Below are positions 1 to 9,903 of a stretch of 64,000 nt of DNA, piece after piece. The stretch's first letter is position 1. Each line of letters starts with the position of its first letter. The stretch spans positions 1 through 64,000 of the forward strand of contig NZ_DIIM01000018.1 in the NCBI RefSeq assembly GCF_002420705.1, given 5' to 3'. The notes beneath the pieces were generated by a model. That model was not told the DNA's origin and searched no databases. It saw nothing but the letters and a program-made list of their open reading frames with translations. Origin of the DNA: Sphingobacterium sp. UBA5670. GTDB taxonomy: Bacteria; Bacteroidota; Bacteroidia; Sphingobacteriales; Sphingobacteriaceae. Made by a program: the position numbers and the translations under genes.

Positions 1-139
1 TTTTTTTCTTTTCTCTTTTTTCGATTTCCGCGTTTAAAATAAACTCAGCGGGATTTTAAATCCTGTCAAGCTCTCTCAAACCCTTCTTTTTTCATGATTT
101 CATCTTTCGAAGTAACCGTTCCTCCCTTGCGGAGTGGTG

Positions 140-171
140 CAAAGATAGGGAGTTTAAATACAAACTTCCAA
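140..171 (-). promoter_or_regulatory. Bacteroidota-type promoter reading out of the window
   Basis: On the minus strand TATCTTTG (140-147) matches the -7 consensus TAnnTTTG, and a TTG (169-171) lies 21 nt upstream. The transcript would run toward position 1 through about 135 nt without a convincing ORF, so the controlled gene lies outside the window. A structured-RNA leader is possible but I could not identify one. Confidence 0.55.
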
Positions 172-543
172 GCCTTTTGTTAAACATTTTTTAATATTTA
201 CGTTAACTTACTGTAAAATTGGGAGATTATTTCAAGAAAAGACTATTAAAGATAGCTAGATAAGAGTACTTAAAACACAAATCAGAATCAATAAATACTG
301 CCATTTCTCATCCGTTAGAGAATAAGAATAGGAGAACTATCCTTTCGATATAATGCATAACAGACACGCTGGCGTTCATAACGACATCAAAATTTACCCA
401 ATATCCATTTCCGATCCTCACAGATTACCAGAAAATATATAGTTAGTCTAGTGTTGTCCAAAAACAACATATTCATAATTTCACAGACAGCAGCAGCAAT
501 GAAAGCGGGCTGAAGGTTCTTTTTGACCAATGACATCAGCCAA
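172..543. other. Intergenic stretch downstream of rpoC, no gene seen
   Basis: No reading frame of believable length or composition appears on either strand. Short inverted repeats occur (for example GTTGT/ACAAC near 455-475) but none has a clear terminator tail. It separates the rpoC terminator from the promoter that reads leftward. Confidence 0.6.
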
Positions 544-574
544 TAAAAAAAGGTCCAAGCATACACTTGGACCT
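544..574 (-). terminator. Rho-independent terminator of the rplK-rpoC operon
   Basis: A perfect 9-bp stem (AGGTCCAAG, 551-559, with CTTGGACCT, 566-574) and a 6-nt loop are followed on the minus strand by a run of T residues. It starts 25 bp beyond the rpoC stop codon and so closes the operon. Confidence 0.85.
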
Positions 575-599
575 TCTATATGAAATAATCAATTAACGA

Positions 600-3500
600 T
601 TAATCTTCTTCTTTCGAAGCCAACAATTGATCGTACTCCTCGCGAGAACCCACGATTAAATTGCTGTATTGACGGATACCTGTACCAGAAGGGATCAAGT
701 GACCAACGATTACGTTTTCTTTCAAACCTAATAAGTTATCACGTTTACCTGCGATAGCAGCCTCGTTCAATACTTTTGTAGTCTCTTGGAAAGAGGCTGC
801 AGAGATGAACGATTTCGTACCCAATGAAGCTCTGGTAATACCTTGCAACAATGGACTTGAAGTCGCCGGAATTGCTTCACGAACTTCAACAAGTTTTAAG
901 TCACGTCGCTTCAGACTAGAGTTTTCTTCTCTTAACTTACGTAAAGAAACAATTTGTCCCGGACGTAAACTATTGGAGTCTCCTGCATCAACAACAACTT
1001 TCTTGTCAAACAAGGAATCATTTTCTTCCATGAAATCCCATTTGTTAACTGCTTCTTTTTCTAAGAAACGAGTATCTCCTGGATCTTCAATATTAACTTT
1101 TTGCATCATTTGGTGAACGATCGTCTCGAAATGTTTATCGTTGATCTTCACACCTTGCAGACGGTATACCTCTTGGATACCATTCACAATGTAATGTTGC
1201 ACCGCTGATGGACCTTTGATCGACAAGATATCCGCAGGAGAGATCGAACCATCTGATAATGGCATACCTGCTTTCACAAAGTCATTATCCTGAACAAGGA
1301 TATGTTTAGAAAGAGGTACCAAGTATTTCTTGATTTGACCATCACGAGACTCGATAGACATCTCACGGTTACCGCGTTTCACGCCACCCAATGTTACCAC
1401 ACCGTCGATTTCTGTTACAACAGCTGGGTTAGAAGGGTTACGTGCTTCGAATAACTCCGTTACACGTGGTAGACCACCTGTGATATCTCGCGTTTTACCA
1501 GTAGAACGAGGGATTTTAACCAGAATACCACCTTCTTTTACTGTCACACCGTTAGCAACAGCAACGTGTGCTCCAACTGGAATGTTGTACGTACGAATTA
1601 CCTCGCCCGATTTATCTAAAATCTTAATAGATGGGTTTTTCGTCTTATCACGCGTTTCAATAATTACCTTCTCTTTGTGACCAGTTTGCTCATCTGACTC
1701 CTCACGGAAGGTTACACCTTCGATGATCGCATCAAATTCAACTTTACCGGCAAATTCAGAAATAATTACTGCATTATATGGATCCCATTCAACCAATTTA
1801 TCACCTTTCGATACGTTGCTGCCATCTTCAACGAACAACTGCGAACCGTAAGGGATATTTTGTTGGAATACAATTTTATTATGTGCATCGATAATCTTAA
1901 CCTCACCAGAACGTCCTAAGACAACCTGATGTGTGCCATTATCGTTTGTTTGCGAAACTGTACGTACGTTTTCAAATTCGATTTTACCATCGTATTTCGA
2001 AATGATACTTGAATCAGCAGCAATGTTCGATGCCGTACCACCCACGTGGAATGTACGAAGTGTCAACTGTGTACCTGGCTCACCAATTGATTGAGCAGCG
2101 ATAACACCCACAGCCTCACCCAGCTGAACACGTTTACCTGACGCCAAGTTGCGTCCGTAACAACATGCACAAACACCACGCTTAGACTCACAAGTTAATA
2201 CCGTACGAATCTCAATTCCTTCGATACCTGCTTTTTCAATAGTTTCAGCAATTTCTTCCGTGATATCTTCGTTTGCAGAAACGATCAATTCCTCTGTATC
2301 TGGGTGGAATACATCATGCAATGGTGTACGACCTAAAATACGATCGAATAATGGTTCAACAACATCATCATTATCTTTCAATGCTGTCGTATAAATACCA
2401 CGTAAACCACCACAATCTTGTTCCACAACAATCATATCTTGCGCTACGTCATGTAAACGACGAGTCAAGTAACCCGCATCCGCCGTTTTCAATGCCGTAT
2501 CGGCAAGACCTTTACGCGCACCGTGGGTAGAGATAAAGTACTCCAATACCGACAAACCTTCTTTAAAGTTTGACAAGATCGGGTTTTCGATAATCTCACC
2601 ACCAGAAGTACCTGATTTTTGAGGTTTCGCCATCAAACCACGCATACCACATAACTGACGGATCTGCTCTTTCGAACCACGGGCTCCAGAATCCAACATC
2701 ATGTAAACTGAGTTGAAACCTTGATTATCATTCGAAAGAATATCCATAACGTGCGCCGTCAATCTGTTATTGATACGCGTCCAGATATCGATGATTTGGT
2801 TGTAACGTTCGTTGTTTGTAATGAAACCCATGTTATAGTTATTCATTACTTCTTCAACCTCGTTAGTTGCTTGTTGAATCAATTCAGCTTTCGCAGCAGG
2901 AATGTTCAAATCTTCCAAGTTGAAAGAAAGACCACCTTTGAAGGCCGTTTGATATCCCAATTCTTTCATATCATCCAAGAACTGTGCTGCACGGGCCATA
3001 CCCGTAGTCTTCACAATTTCACCAATGATATTACGCAAAGATTTTTTCGTAAGCAATTCATTGACAAATCCCATTTCGTCAGGAACAACTTGGTTGAAGA
3101 TCACACGACCTACAGTTGTTTCTAATAAGGTATCAACGATGCTACCATCTTTTTGTCTAACTTTTGTTTTTACTTTAATCCAAGCGTGAAGGTCAATTTG
3201 CTTCTCATTTAAAGCGATTATAACCTCTTCAGCCGAATAGAAAGTCATATCTTGACCTCTTACGATGTGATCGCCAGCAGTTCTACGGCCTTTAGTAATA
3301 TAGTAAAGACCCAATACCATGTCTTGAGATGGTACTGTGATTGGAGAACCATTCGCAGGGTTTAAGATATTGTGCGCGCCTAACATTAAGATTTGGGCTT
3401 CCAAAACTGCAGCATTACCAAGCGGTAAGTGGACTGCCATCTGGTCACCGTCAAAATCGGCGTTGAACGCTGTACACACTAATGGGTGTAATTGAATAGC

Positions 3501-4877
3501 TTTACCTTCTACTAATGTAGGTTGGAAAGCCTGAATACCCAAACGGTGAAGCGTAGGTGCACGGTTTAACAATACAGGGTGACCTTTCAATACATTTTCA
3601 AGGATATCCCATACCACAGGATCTTTACGATCAACGATTTTCTTAGCTGATTTTACAGTTTTTACAATACCACGCTCGATCATCTTACGGATGATAAACG
3701 GTTTGTAAAGTTCTGCAGCCATATCTTTAGGAAGACCACACTCGTGTAATTTCAAGTGAGGACCTACAACAATTACCGAACGAGCCGAATAATCCACACG
3801 CTTACCTAACAAGTTTTGACGGAAACGACCTTGTTTACCTTTCAAAATATCAGATAAAGACTTCAATGCACGGTTACCTTCTGTCTTAACAGCGTTCACT
3901 TTACGTGAGTTGTCAAACAAAGAGTCTACCGCTTCTTGAAGCATACGTTTTTCGTTACGTAAGATTACTTCAGGAGCCTTGATTTCGATCAAACGTTTTA
4001 GACGGTTGTTACGGATAATCACACGACGGTATAAGTCATTCAAATCCGAAGTCGCAAAACGACCACCATCCAAAGGCACTAAAGGACGTAATTCAGGTGG
4101 AATGATTGGAACGATTTTCACAATCATCCATTCTGGACGATTCTCGATATTTTCACGTGAACTACGGAAAGCTTCAACCACATGAAGACGTTTTAAGGCC
4201 TCATTTTTACGTTGTTGCGATGTCTCATTAGCAGCTTGGTGACGTAAATCGTATGACAATTGATCCAAATCAATACGTTTCAACAAATCTTCCAACGCCT
4301 CAGCACCCATTTTAGCAACGAATTTTTGAGGGTCATTATCGTCTAAATATTGATTTTCTTTTGGTAGAGTATCTAAAATATCTAAATATTCTTCTTCAGT
4401 CAAGAAGTCCATGAAGTTGATACCATCTTCTTCTTTAATACCAGCTTGGATAACCACATAACGTTCGTAGTAAATGATCATATCCAATTTCTTGGTAGGA
4501 AGTCCCAATAAATAACCAATTTTATTAGGAAGAGAACGGAAATACCAAATGTGCGCGACAGGAACCACCAAGTTGATATGTCCCATACGCTCACGACGTA
4601 CCTTTTTCTCTGTTACTTCAACACCACAACGGTCACATACAATACCTTTATAACGGATACGTTTGTATTTACCACAGTGACATTCATAATCCTTTACAGG
4701 ACCAAAAATGCGCTCACAGAATAAACCGTCACGTTCTGGTTTGTAGGTACGATAGTTAATCGTTTCCGGTTTTGTAACTTCACCACTTGAGCGTTCCAAA
4801 ATAGTTTCTGGAGAAGCCAAGCTGATCGTAATCGAAGTGAAGTTGCTTTTAATTTTATTATCTTTTTTGTAAGACAT
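600..4877 (-). CDS. rpoC: DNA-directed RNA polymerase beta' subunit
   Basis: This is the largest core subunit of RNA polymerase and carries the catalytic magnesium site. At 1425 residues it has the usual length for Bacteroidota. The N-terminal zinc ribbon is complete (Cys66, Cys68, Cys81, Cys84), the catalytic NADFDGDQM motif is at residues 472-480, and the second zinc site (CESKRGVCACC) lies in the C-terminal half. The ATG start gives MSYKKDNKIK, followed by family-typical sequence. It is the last gene of the operon, 71 bp after rpoB, and is followed by a strong terminator. No truncation or insertion was noticed. Confidence 0.99.
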   Translation of the reverse strand: MSYKKDNKIKSNFTSITISLASPETILERSSGEVTKPETINYRTYKPERDGLFCERIFGPVKDYECHCGKYKRIRYKGIVCDRCGVEVTEKKVRRERMGHINLVVPVAHIWYFRSLPNKIGYLLGLPTKKLDMIIYYERYVVIQAGIKEEDGINFMDFLTEEEYLDILDTLPKENQYLDDNDPQKFVAKMGAEALEDLLKRIDLDQLSYDLRHQAANETSQQRKNEALKRLHVVEAFRSSRENIENRPEWMIVKIVPIIPPELRPLVPLDGGRFATSDLNDLYRRVIIRNNRLKRLIEIKAPEVILRNEKRMLQEAVDSLFDNSRKVNAVKTEGNRALKSLSDILKGKQGRFRQNLLGKRVDYSARSVIVVGPHLKLHECGLPKDMAAELYKPFIIRKMIERGIVKTVKSAKKIVDRKDPVVWDILENVLKGHPVLLNRAPTLHRLGIQAFQPTLVEGKAIQLHPLVCTAFNADFDGDQMAVHLPLGNAAVLEAQILMLGAHNILNPANGSPITVPSQDMVLGLYYITKGRRTAGDHIVRGQDMTFYSAEEVIIALNEKQIDLHAWIKVKTKVRQKDGSIVDTLLETTVGRVIFNQVVPDEMGFVNELLTKKSLRNIIGEIVKTTGMARAAQFLDDMKELGYQTAFKGGLSFNLEDLNIPAAKAELIQQATNEVEEVMNNYNMGFITNNERYNQIIDIWTRINNRLTAHVMDILSNDNQGFNSVYMMLDSGARGSKEQIRQLCGMRGLMAKPQKSGTSGGEIIENPILSNFKEGLSVLEYFISTHGARKGLADTALKTADAGYLTRRLHDVAQDMIVVEQDCGGLRGIYTTALKDNDDVVEPLFDRILGRTPLHDVFHPDTEELIVSANEDITEEIAETIEKAGIEGIEIRTVLTCESKRGVCACCYGRNLASGKRVQLGEAVGVIAAQSIGEPGTQLTLRTFHVGGTASNIAADSSIISKYDGKIEFENVRTVSQTNDNGTHQVVLGRSGEVKIIDAHNKIVFQQNIPYGSQLFVEDGSNVSKGDKLVEWDPYNAVIISEFAGKVEFDAIIEGVTFREESDEQTGHKEKVIIETRDKTKNPSIKILDKSGEVIRTYNIPVGAHVAVANGVTVKEGGILVKIPRSTGKTRDITGGLPRVTELFEARNPSNPAVVTEIDGVVTLGGVKRGNREMSIESRDGQIKKYLVPLSKHILVQDNDFVKAGMPLSDGSISPADILSIKGPSAVQHYIVNGIQEVYRLQGVKINDKHFETIVHQMMQKVNIEDPGDTRFLEKEAVNKWDFMEENDSLFDKKVVVDAGDSNSLRPGQIVSLRKLREENSSLKRRDLKLVEVREAIPATSSPLLQGITRASLGTKSFISAASFQETTKVLNEAAIAGKRDNLLGLKENVIVGHLIPSGTGIRQYSNLIVGSREEYDQLLASKEED

Positions 4878-4909
4878 ACTTATTCAAAAGTTAAAGCTTT
4901 ATAAAGAAG

Positions 4910-4934
4910 CTTTGAAGGACTGAGCCCTTCAAAG
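4910..4934 (-). promoter_or_regulatory. Stem-loop in the rpoB-rpoC spacer
   Basis: A perfect 9-bp inverted repeat (CTTTGAAGG with CCTTCAAAG, loop of 7) lies between the rpoB stop and the rpoC start. No T-tract follows on the minus strand, so it is more likely an RNA-processing or stability element than a terminator. Confidence 0.5.
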
Positions 4935-4948
4935 CCCTATTTGCTTAA

Positions 4949-7900
4949 TTAATCCAATGTGATATCTAGACCCAATCCACGTAGCTCGTGTACCAATACG
5001 TTGAACGATTCTGGTACCGATGGTGTCGGAAGATTGTTACCTTTTACGATTGCTTCGTAAGTTTTGGCACGACCAACCACGTCATCGGATTTCACAGTCA
5101 AGATTTCTTGAAGGATGTTAGACGCACCGAATGCTTCCAATGCCCAAACCTCCATCTCACCGAAACGTTGACCACCGAATTGCGCTTTACCACCCAGAGG
5201 TTGTTGTGTGATCAATGAGTACGGACCGATTGAACGTGCGTGCATTTTATCATCAACCATGTGACCTAATTTCAACATGTAGATAACACCCACTGTCGTT
5301 GGTTGATCGAAACGGTCACCTGTCAATCCGTTGTACAAATAAGTACGTCCAGATTTTGGTAGGCCAGCTTTCGCAACCCAATCCTGTACCTGATCCATTT
5401 CAGCACCATCAAAGATAGGTGTAGCAAATTTCACACCTAACTTTTGACCAGCCCAACCCAATACGGTTTCGTAGATCTGTCCCAAGTTCATCCTTGAAGG
5501 TACCCCTAGTGGGTTCAACACGATATCAACTGGCGTACCATCTTCTAAGAATGGCATATCCTCATCACGTACGATACGTGCAACGATACCTTTGTTACCG
5601 TGACGACCGGCCATCTTATCCCCTACTTTCAACTTACGTTTCTTAGCAACATAAACTTTAGCCATCTGTACAATTCCGGATGGAAGTTCATCACCGACAG
5701 ACACTGCAAATTTATCACGTTTGAACGAACCCAACTCTTCATTAATTTTAATATTATAATTATGAAGGGCCATTTTGATCAACTCGTTTTTATCTTCGTC
5801 AGTTGTCCATCCCATTGGGTTGATGTTGTTGTAATCTAATTCAGCTAGGATTTTTTGTGTGAACTTAGCTCCCTTAGCAACCAACAACTCTTTATATACA
5901 TTGTATACCCCTTGGCTTGTTTTACCATTCACTACTGTGAATAACTTTTCAACCAAACGATCTTTCAATGATTTAACAGCTCTATCATGAGCAACCTCAA
6001 GTTTTTCTAAAGTTTTGCGTTCAACTTCTTTAGACATTTTCTTCGCACGCGAGAACAACTTCGTATCGATAACAACACCTTTCAATGAAGGCGGAGTTTT
6101 CAATGAAGCATCTTTCACGTCACCAGCTTTGTCACCGAAGATTGCACGTAACAATTTCTCTTCTGGAGAAGGATCAGACTCACCTTTAGGTGTGATTTTA
6201 CCAATTAATATATCACCGCCACCAACTTCAGCACCGATACGGATAATACCATTTTCATCCAAGTCTTTTGTCGCTTCTTCAGATACGTTAGGAATATCAG
6301 CTGTTAACTCTTCCTCACCACGTTTCGTATCACGAACTTCAAGTTCGAATTCCTCAATATGAAGAGAAGTAAACCAGTCTTCTTTCGCTACACGCTCAGA
6401 GATTACGATCGCATCCTCAAAGTTATATCCTTGCCAAGGCATGAACGCTACTTTCAAGTTACGACCTAATGCTAATTCACCATTTTCAGTCGCATAACCT
6501 TCACATAATACTTGTCCTGGTTCAACTCGTTGACCTTTCTTAATGATAGGCTTCAAGTTCATACATGTATTTTGGTTGGTTTTCTTGAATTTGATCAATT
6601 TATATGTTTTAACATCATCATCAAATGATACAAGACGATCATCGTCGTTTCTGTCGTAACGGATTTTGATTTCATCAGCATCTACATATTCTACTACACC
6701 ATGACCTTCCGCATTGATCAATGTACGTGAATCTTTCGCTACACGACCTTCAAGACCAGTACCTACAATAGGAGCTTGTGGACGCAATACAGGCACAGCC
6801 TGACGTTGCATGTTCGATCCCATCAATGCACGGTTGGCATCATCGTGTTCCAAGAAAGGAATTAATGAAGCCGCAATAGATGTAATTTGGTTTGGAGCAA
6901 CGTCCATATAATCAAGCATATTAGGCTCGATAATTGGGAAGTCACCCTCATATCTGGCTTTCACTTTCGCATCTTCGAAATTACCTTTGTCATCATACAA
7001 AGCATTCGCTTGTGCGATTGTTTTACCATCTTCATCCTCAGCAGATAAATATACGACCGGCTCGTCAACCACAACAACCCCATCTTTTACCTTACGGTAA
7101 GGAGTCTCGATAAATCCTAAGTGGTTAATTTTCGCATGTACAGCCAAGGAAGAGATCAAACCGATGTTTGGACCCTCAGGAGTTTCAATTGTACAAAGAC
7201 GACCGTAGTGTGTATAGTGAACGTCACGAACCTCGAAACCTGCACGCTCACGAGAAAGACCACCTGGACCTAAAGCTGACAAACGACGCTTGTGCGTAAT
7301 TTCAGCAAGAGGGTTAGTTTGGTCCATGAACTGAGACAACTGGTTTGTACCAAAGAACGAATTGATTACTGACGAAAGTGTACGCGCATTAATCAAATCT
7401 GTTGGTGTAAACACCTCATTGTCGCGAATGTTCATACGCTCACGGATTGTACGGGCCATACGAGATAGACCTACACCAAATTGAGCATATAATTGCTCGC
7501 CTACAGTACGTACACGACGGTTTGACAAGTGGTCAATATCATCCACCTCTGCTTTAGAGTTGATCAAATTGATCAAATACTTCACAATAGCAATGATATC
7601 CTCGCGGGTCAAGACTTTCGTATCGTCCGGAGTATCCAACTTCAACTTACGGTTGATACGGTAACGACCTACATCGCCCAAATCATAACGTTTGTCAGAG
7701 AAGAATAAACGATCGATGATACCACGAGCAGTTTCCTCATCTGGTGGTTCAGCGTTACGTAATTGACGATAAATATGTTCTACCGCTTCTTTCTCCGAGT
7801 TGGACGTATCTTTTTGTAAAGTGTTATATATAATAGAATAGTCTGCATTGTTCGACTCATCGTCTTTCGCTAAGATAATAGACTTAACGCCAGCTTCGAT

Positions 7901-8758
7901 GATCAAATCGATGTGATCTTCTTCTAGAACAGTTTCACGCTCAAGGATAATTTCGTTACGGTCGATAGATACTACTTCACCAGTATCCTCATCCACGAAA
8001 TCTTCTACCCATTTTTTCAATACCCTAGCCGCAAGACGACGACCAACATATTTTTTAAGACCAGATTTACTAACTTTTACTTCATCCGCTAAATCGAACA
8101 ATTCCAAGATATCTTTATCCGAATCGTAACCGATAGCACGCAATAAGGTAGTAACTGGGAATTTCTTTTTACGGTCGATATATGCATACATGACGTTGTT
8201 TACGTCAGTTGCAAACTCGATCCAAGATCCTTTGAAAGGAATTACCCTTGCAGAATAAAGTTTAGTACCATTTGTGTGTCTACTTTGACCAAAGAAAACG
8301 CCTGGTGAACGGTGTAATTGCGATACGATGACACGCTCTGCACCATTTACCACGAAAGTACCTTTAGGAGTCATATAAGGGATAGTCCCTAAATATACAT
8401 CCTGAACAATAGTTTCGAAATCTTCGTGTTCTTCATCATTACAAGATAACTTTAACTTAGCCTTTAAAGGAACGCTATAAGTCAAGCCTCGCTCGATACA
8501 CTCTTGGATATCATAACGTGGTGGATCAATGAAATAATCCAAAAACTCTAGCACAAAAATGTTTCTTGAATCAGAAATAGGGAAGTTTTCCGAGAATACC
8601 TTGAACAGCCCTTCCTGATGGCGGTTGTCAGAAGTAGTTTCTAATTGAAAAAACTCCTTGAAAGATTCCAATTGCACATCTAAGAAATCTGGATATTCCA
8701 ATACTTTCTTACTTGTTGCAAAGTTTATTCTTTCTTGTTGAATATTATTGTTTGCCAA
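4949..8758 (-). CDS. rpoB: DNA-directed RNA polymerase beta subunit
   Basis: This is the second large core subunit, which forms the active-site cleft with RpoC and holds the rifampicin-binding region. The open frame reaches 8845, but the first 29 codons look unlike any RpoB. Family-like sequence (MANNNIQQERINFATSKK) begins at a TTG codon at 8758, which I take as the start, giving 1269 residues. The segment FMDQTNPLAEITHKRRLSAL, part of the rifampicin pocket, is intact, as is the conserved GDKMAGRHGNKG near the C-terminus. It lies 168 bp after rplL, with a stem-loop in the spacer, and 71 bp before rpoC. The remaining uncertainty is only the start codon. Confidence 0.98.
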   Translation of the reverse strand: MANNNIQQERINFATSKKVLEYPDFLDVQLESFKEFFQLETTSDNRHQEGLFKVFSENFPISDSRNIFVLEFLDYFIDPPRYDIQECIERGLTYSVPLKAKLKLSCNDEEHEDFETIVQDVYLGTIPYMTPKGTFVVNGAERVIVSQLHRSPGVFFGQSRHTNGTKLYSARVIPFKGSWIEFATDVNNVMYAYIDRKKKFPVTTLLRAIGYDSDKDILELFDLADEVKVSKSGLKKYVGRRLAARVLKKWVEDFVDEDTGEVVSIDRNEIILERETVLEEDHIDLIIEAGVKSIILAKDDESNNADYSIIYNTLQKDTSNSEKEAVEHIYRQLRNAEPPDEETARGIIDRLFFSDKRYDLGDVGRYRINRKLKLDTPDDTKVLTREDIIAIVKYLINLINSKAEVDDIDHLSNRRVRTVGEQLYAQFGVGLSRMARTIRERMNIRDNEVFTPTDLINARTLSSVINSFFGTNQLSQFMDQTNPLAEITHKRRLSALGPGGLSRERAGFEVRDVHYTHYGRLCTIETPEGPNIGLISSLAVHAKINHLGFIETPYRKVKDGVVVVDEPVVYLSAEDEDGKTIAQANALYDDKGNFEDAKVKARYEGDFPIIEPNMLDYMDVAPNQITSIAASLIPFLEHDDANRALMGSNMQRQAVPVLRPQAPIVGTGLEGRVAKDSRTLINAEGHGVVEYVDADEIKIRYDRNDDDRLVSFDDDVKTYKLIKFKKTNQNTCMNLKPIIKKGQRVEPGQVLCEGYATENGELALGRNLKVAFMPWQGYNFEDAIVISERVAKEDWFTSLHIEEFELEVRDTKRGEEELTADIPNVSEEATKDLDENGIIRIGAEVGGGDILIGKITPKGESDPSPEEKLLRAIFGDKAGDVKDASLKTPPSLKGVVIDTKLFSRAKKMSKEVERKTLEKLEVAHDRAVKSLKDRLVEKLFTVVNGKTSQGVYNVYKELLVAKGAKFTQKILAELDYNNINPMGWTTDEDKNELIKMALHNYNIKINEELGSFKRDKFAVSVGDELPSGIVQMAKVYVAKKRKLKVGDKMAGRHGNKGIVARIVRDEDMPFLEDGTPVDIVLNPLGVPSRMNLGQIYETVLGWAGQKLGVKFATPIFDGAEMDQVQDWVAKAGLPKSGRTYLYNGLTGDRFDQPTTVGVIYMLKLGHMVDDKMHARSIGPYSLITQQPLGGKAQFGGQRFGEMEVWALEAFGASNILQEILTVKSDDVVGRAKTYEAIVKGNNLPTPSVPESFNVLVHELRGLGLDITLD

Positions 8759-8871
8759 GGGAATATGAATTTTAGTTTTAAAAAAACTGCGCTTACATTT
8801 ATGCTGTAAACCACGTGTCCACTGTGCCCAGCATATACACAGCATAGTGGCGTATTGATATAAATAGGAAT

Positions 8872-8899
8872 AGACTCTGACGAAAAATCGTCAGAGTCT
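8872..8899 (-). promoter_or_regulatory. Stem-loop between rplL and rpoB, attenuator-like
   Basis: A perfect 12-bp stem (AGACTCTGACGA with TCGTCAGAGTCT) closes a 4-nt loop 28 bp after the rplL stop. On the minus strand it is followed by a mixed T/A/C stretch, not a clean T-tract, so partial termination or processing seems likelier than full termination. The place matches where E. coli has its rplL-rpoB attenuator and RNase III site; that parallel is inference. Confidence 0.6.
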
Positions 8900-8926
8900 A
8901 AACCTTTTCGGGCTAATTAGTTGAGA

Positions 8927-9304
8927 TTATTTAATCTCAACAACAGCACCAGCTTCTTCTAATTGTTTTTTCAAAGCTTCTGCTTCGTCTTTAGATACAC
9001 CAGCTTTTAATTCTTTAGGTGCTCCGTCAACTAAATCTTTAGCTTCTTTCAAGCCTAATCCAGCTAAATCTTTAACCAATTTAACTACAGCTAATTTTTG
9101 ACCACCAGCTTCTTTCAAGATAACGTCAAATGAAGTTTTCTCTTCAGCAGCAGCAGCACCACCTTCAGCTGGAGCAGCAGCTACAGCAACAGCAGCAGCA
9201 GCAGGCTCGATGCCATACTCGTCTTTTAAGATATCAGCTAATTCTTTAACTTCTTTTACTGTTAAGTTAACTAACTGTTCAGCAAGTTGTTTTAAATCTG
9301 CCAT
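8927..9304 (-). CDS. rplL: 50S ribosomal protein L7/L12
   Basis: This protein forms the mobile ribosomal stalk that recruits and activates translational GTPases; several copies bind to L10. The 125 residues have the expected layout: an N-terminal dimerisation segment, an alanine-rich hinge (residues about 35-55) and the globular C-terminal domain with EAGGQKLAVVKLVKDLAGLGL. Length and ATG start are normal. It is 78 bp after rplJ in the same operon. Confidence 0.98.
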   Translation of the reverse strand: MADLKQLAEQLVNLTVKEVKELADILKDEYGIEPAAAAVAVAAAPAEGGAAAAEEKTSFDVILKEAGGQKLAVVKLVKDLAGLGLKEAKDLVDGAPKELKAGVSKDEAEALKKQLEEAGAVVEIK

Positions 9305-9382
9305 TTTATTTTGAATTTTTGAATGTACTTTATAAAAATTGTTAATTAAATTGTAACGAATGTTTCTGTTCGAGAGGATTCG

Positions 9383-9901
9383 TTAACCTCTTTCTTCTAA
9401 AGCTTTTACTAAACCTGCAACAGTATTTCCTCCTGATTGAAGAGCTGAAATAACATTTTTCGCAGGAGATTCCAAGGCTGCGATAACGTCCGCAATAAGT
9501 TCGTTTTTAGATTTAAGATTAACTAATGCAGTTAATTGATTATCTCCAACGAATGCAGTTGCTTCAATGAAAGCCGCTTTTAACAACGGTTTTTCACCTG
9601 ATTTACGCAATTCTTTGATTAATTTCGCAGGTGCATTAGCGACTTCTGAAAACATCATTGTAGACGCTCCTTTAAGCGTTCCAAAGATTTCTTCTTCATC
9701 AACACCAGCTTCGATTAATGCTTTCTTGATTAAAGTGTTTTTTACAGCTTTAATCTCGATGCCTTGTTCAAAACATTTACGACGAATGTTATTCACTTTT
9801 TCAACTGACAACTCAGCAGTATCGGTAATGTAGAAGTTACCGTAAGATTTAATCTGTTCGGCCAAAGCTAGAACAATTTCTTGTTTTTCTTCTTTTCTCA
9901 T
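9383..9901 (-). CDS. rplJ: 50S ribosomal protein L10
   Basis: L10 anchors the L7/L12 dimers to 23S rRNA at the stalk base. The 172 residues start MRKEEKQEIVLALAEQI and include the family-typical KNTLIKKAL region. The C-terminal helix that holds L7/L12 follows. It sits between rplA, with only 2 bp of spacing, and rplL. A 7-bp inverted repeat (AACGAAT/ATTCGTT) at 9355-9384 overlaps its stop codon. Confidence 0.98.
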   Translation of the reverse strand: MRKEEKQEIVLALAEQIKSYGNFYITDTAELSVEKVNNIRRKCFEQGIEIKAVKNTLIKKALIEAGVDEEEIFGTLKGASTMMFSEVANAPAKLIKELRKSGEKPLLKAAFIEATAFVGDNQLTALVNLKSKNELIADVIAALESPAKNVISALQSGGNTVAGLVKALEERG

Positions 9902-9903
9902 GA

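Noticed and set aside
1..139. Possible start of a ribosomal RNA or other structured RNA
   Set aside because: A promoter and inverted repeats are present, but no recognisable rRNA sequence lies inside the window.
805..4185. Several plus-strand frames of 60-134 codons opposite rpoC
   Set aside because: They lie antisense to a gene with clear RpoC protein sequence and have no family-like content.
8759..8845. 29-codon N-terminal extension of RpoB
   Set aside because: The sequence (MLCICWAQWTRG) is unlike RpoB, includes the intergenic spacer and ends exactly where family-like sequence begins at TTG.
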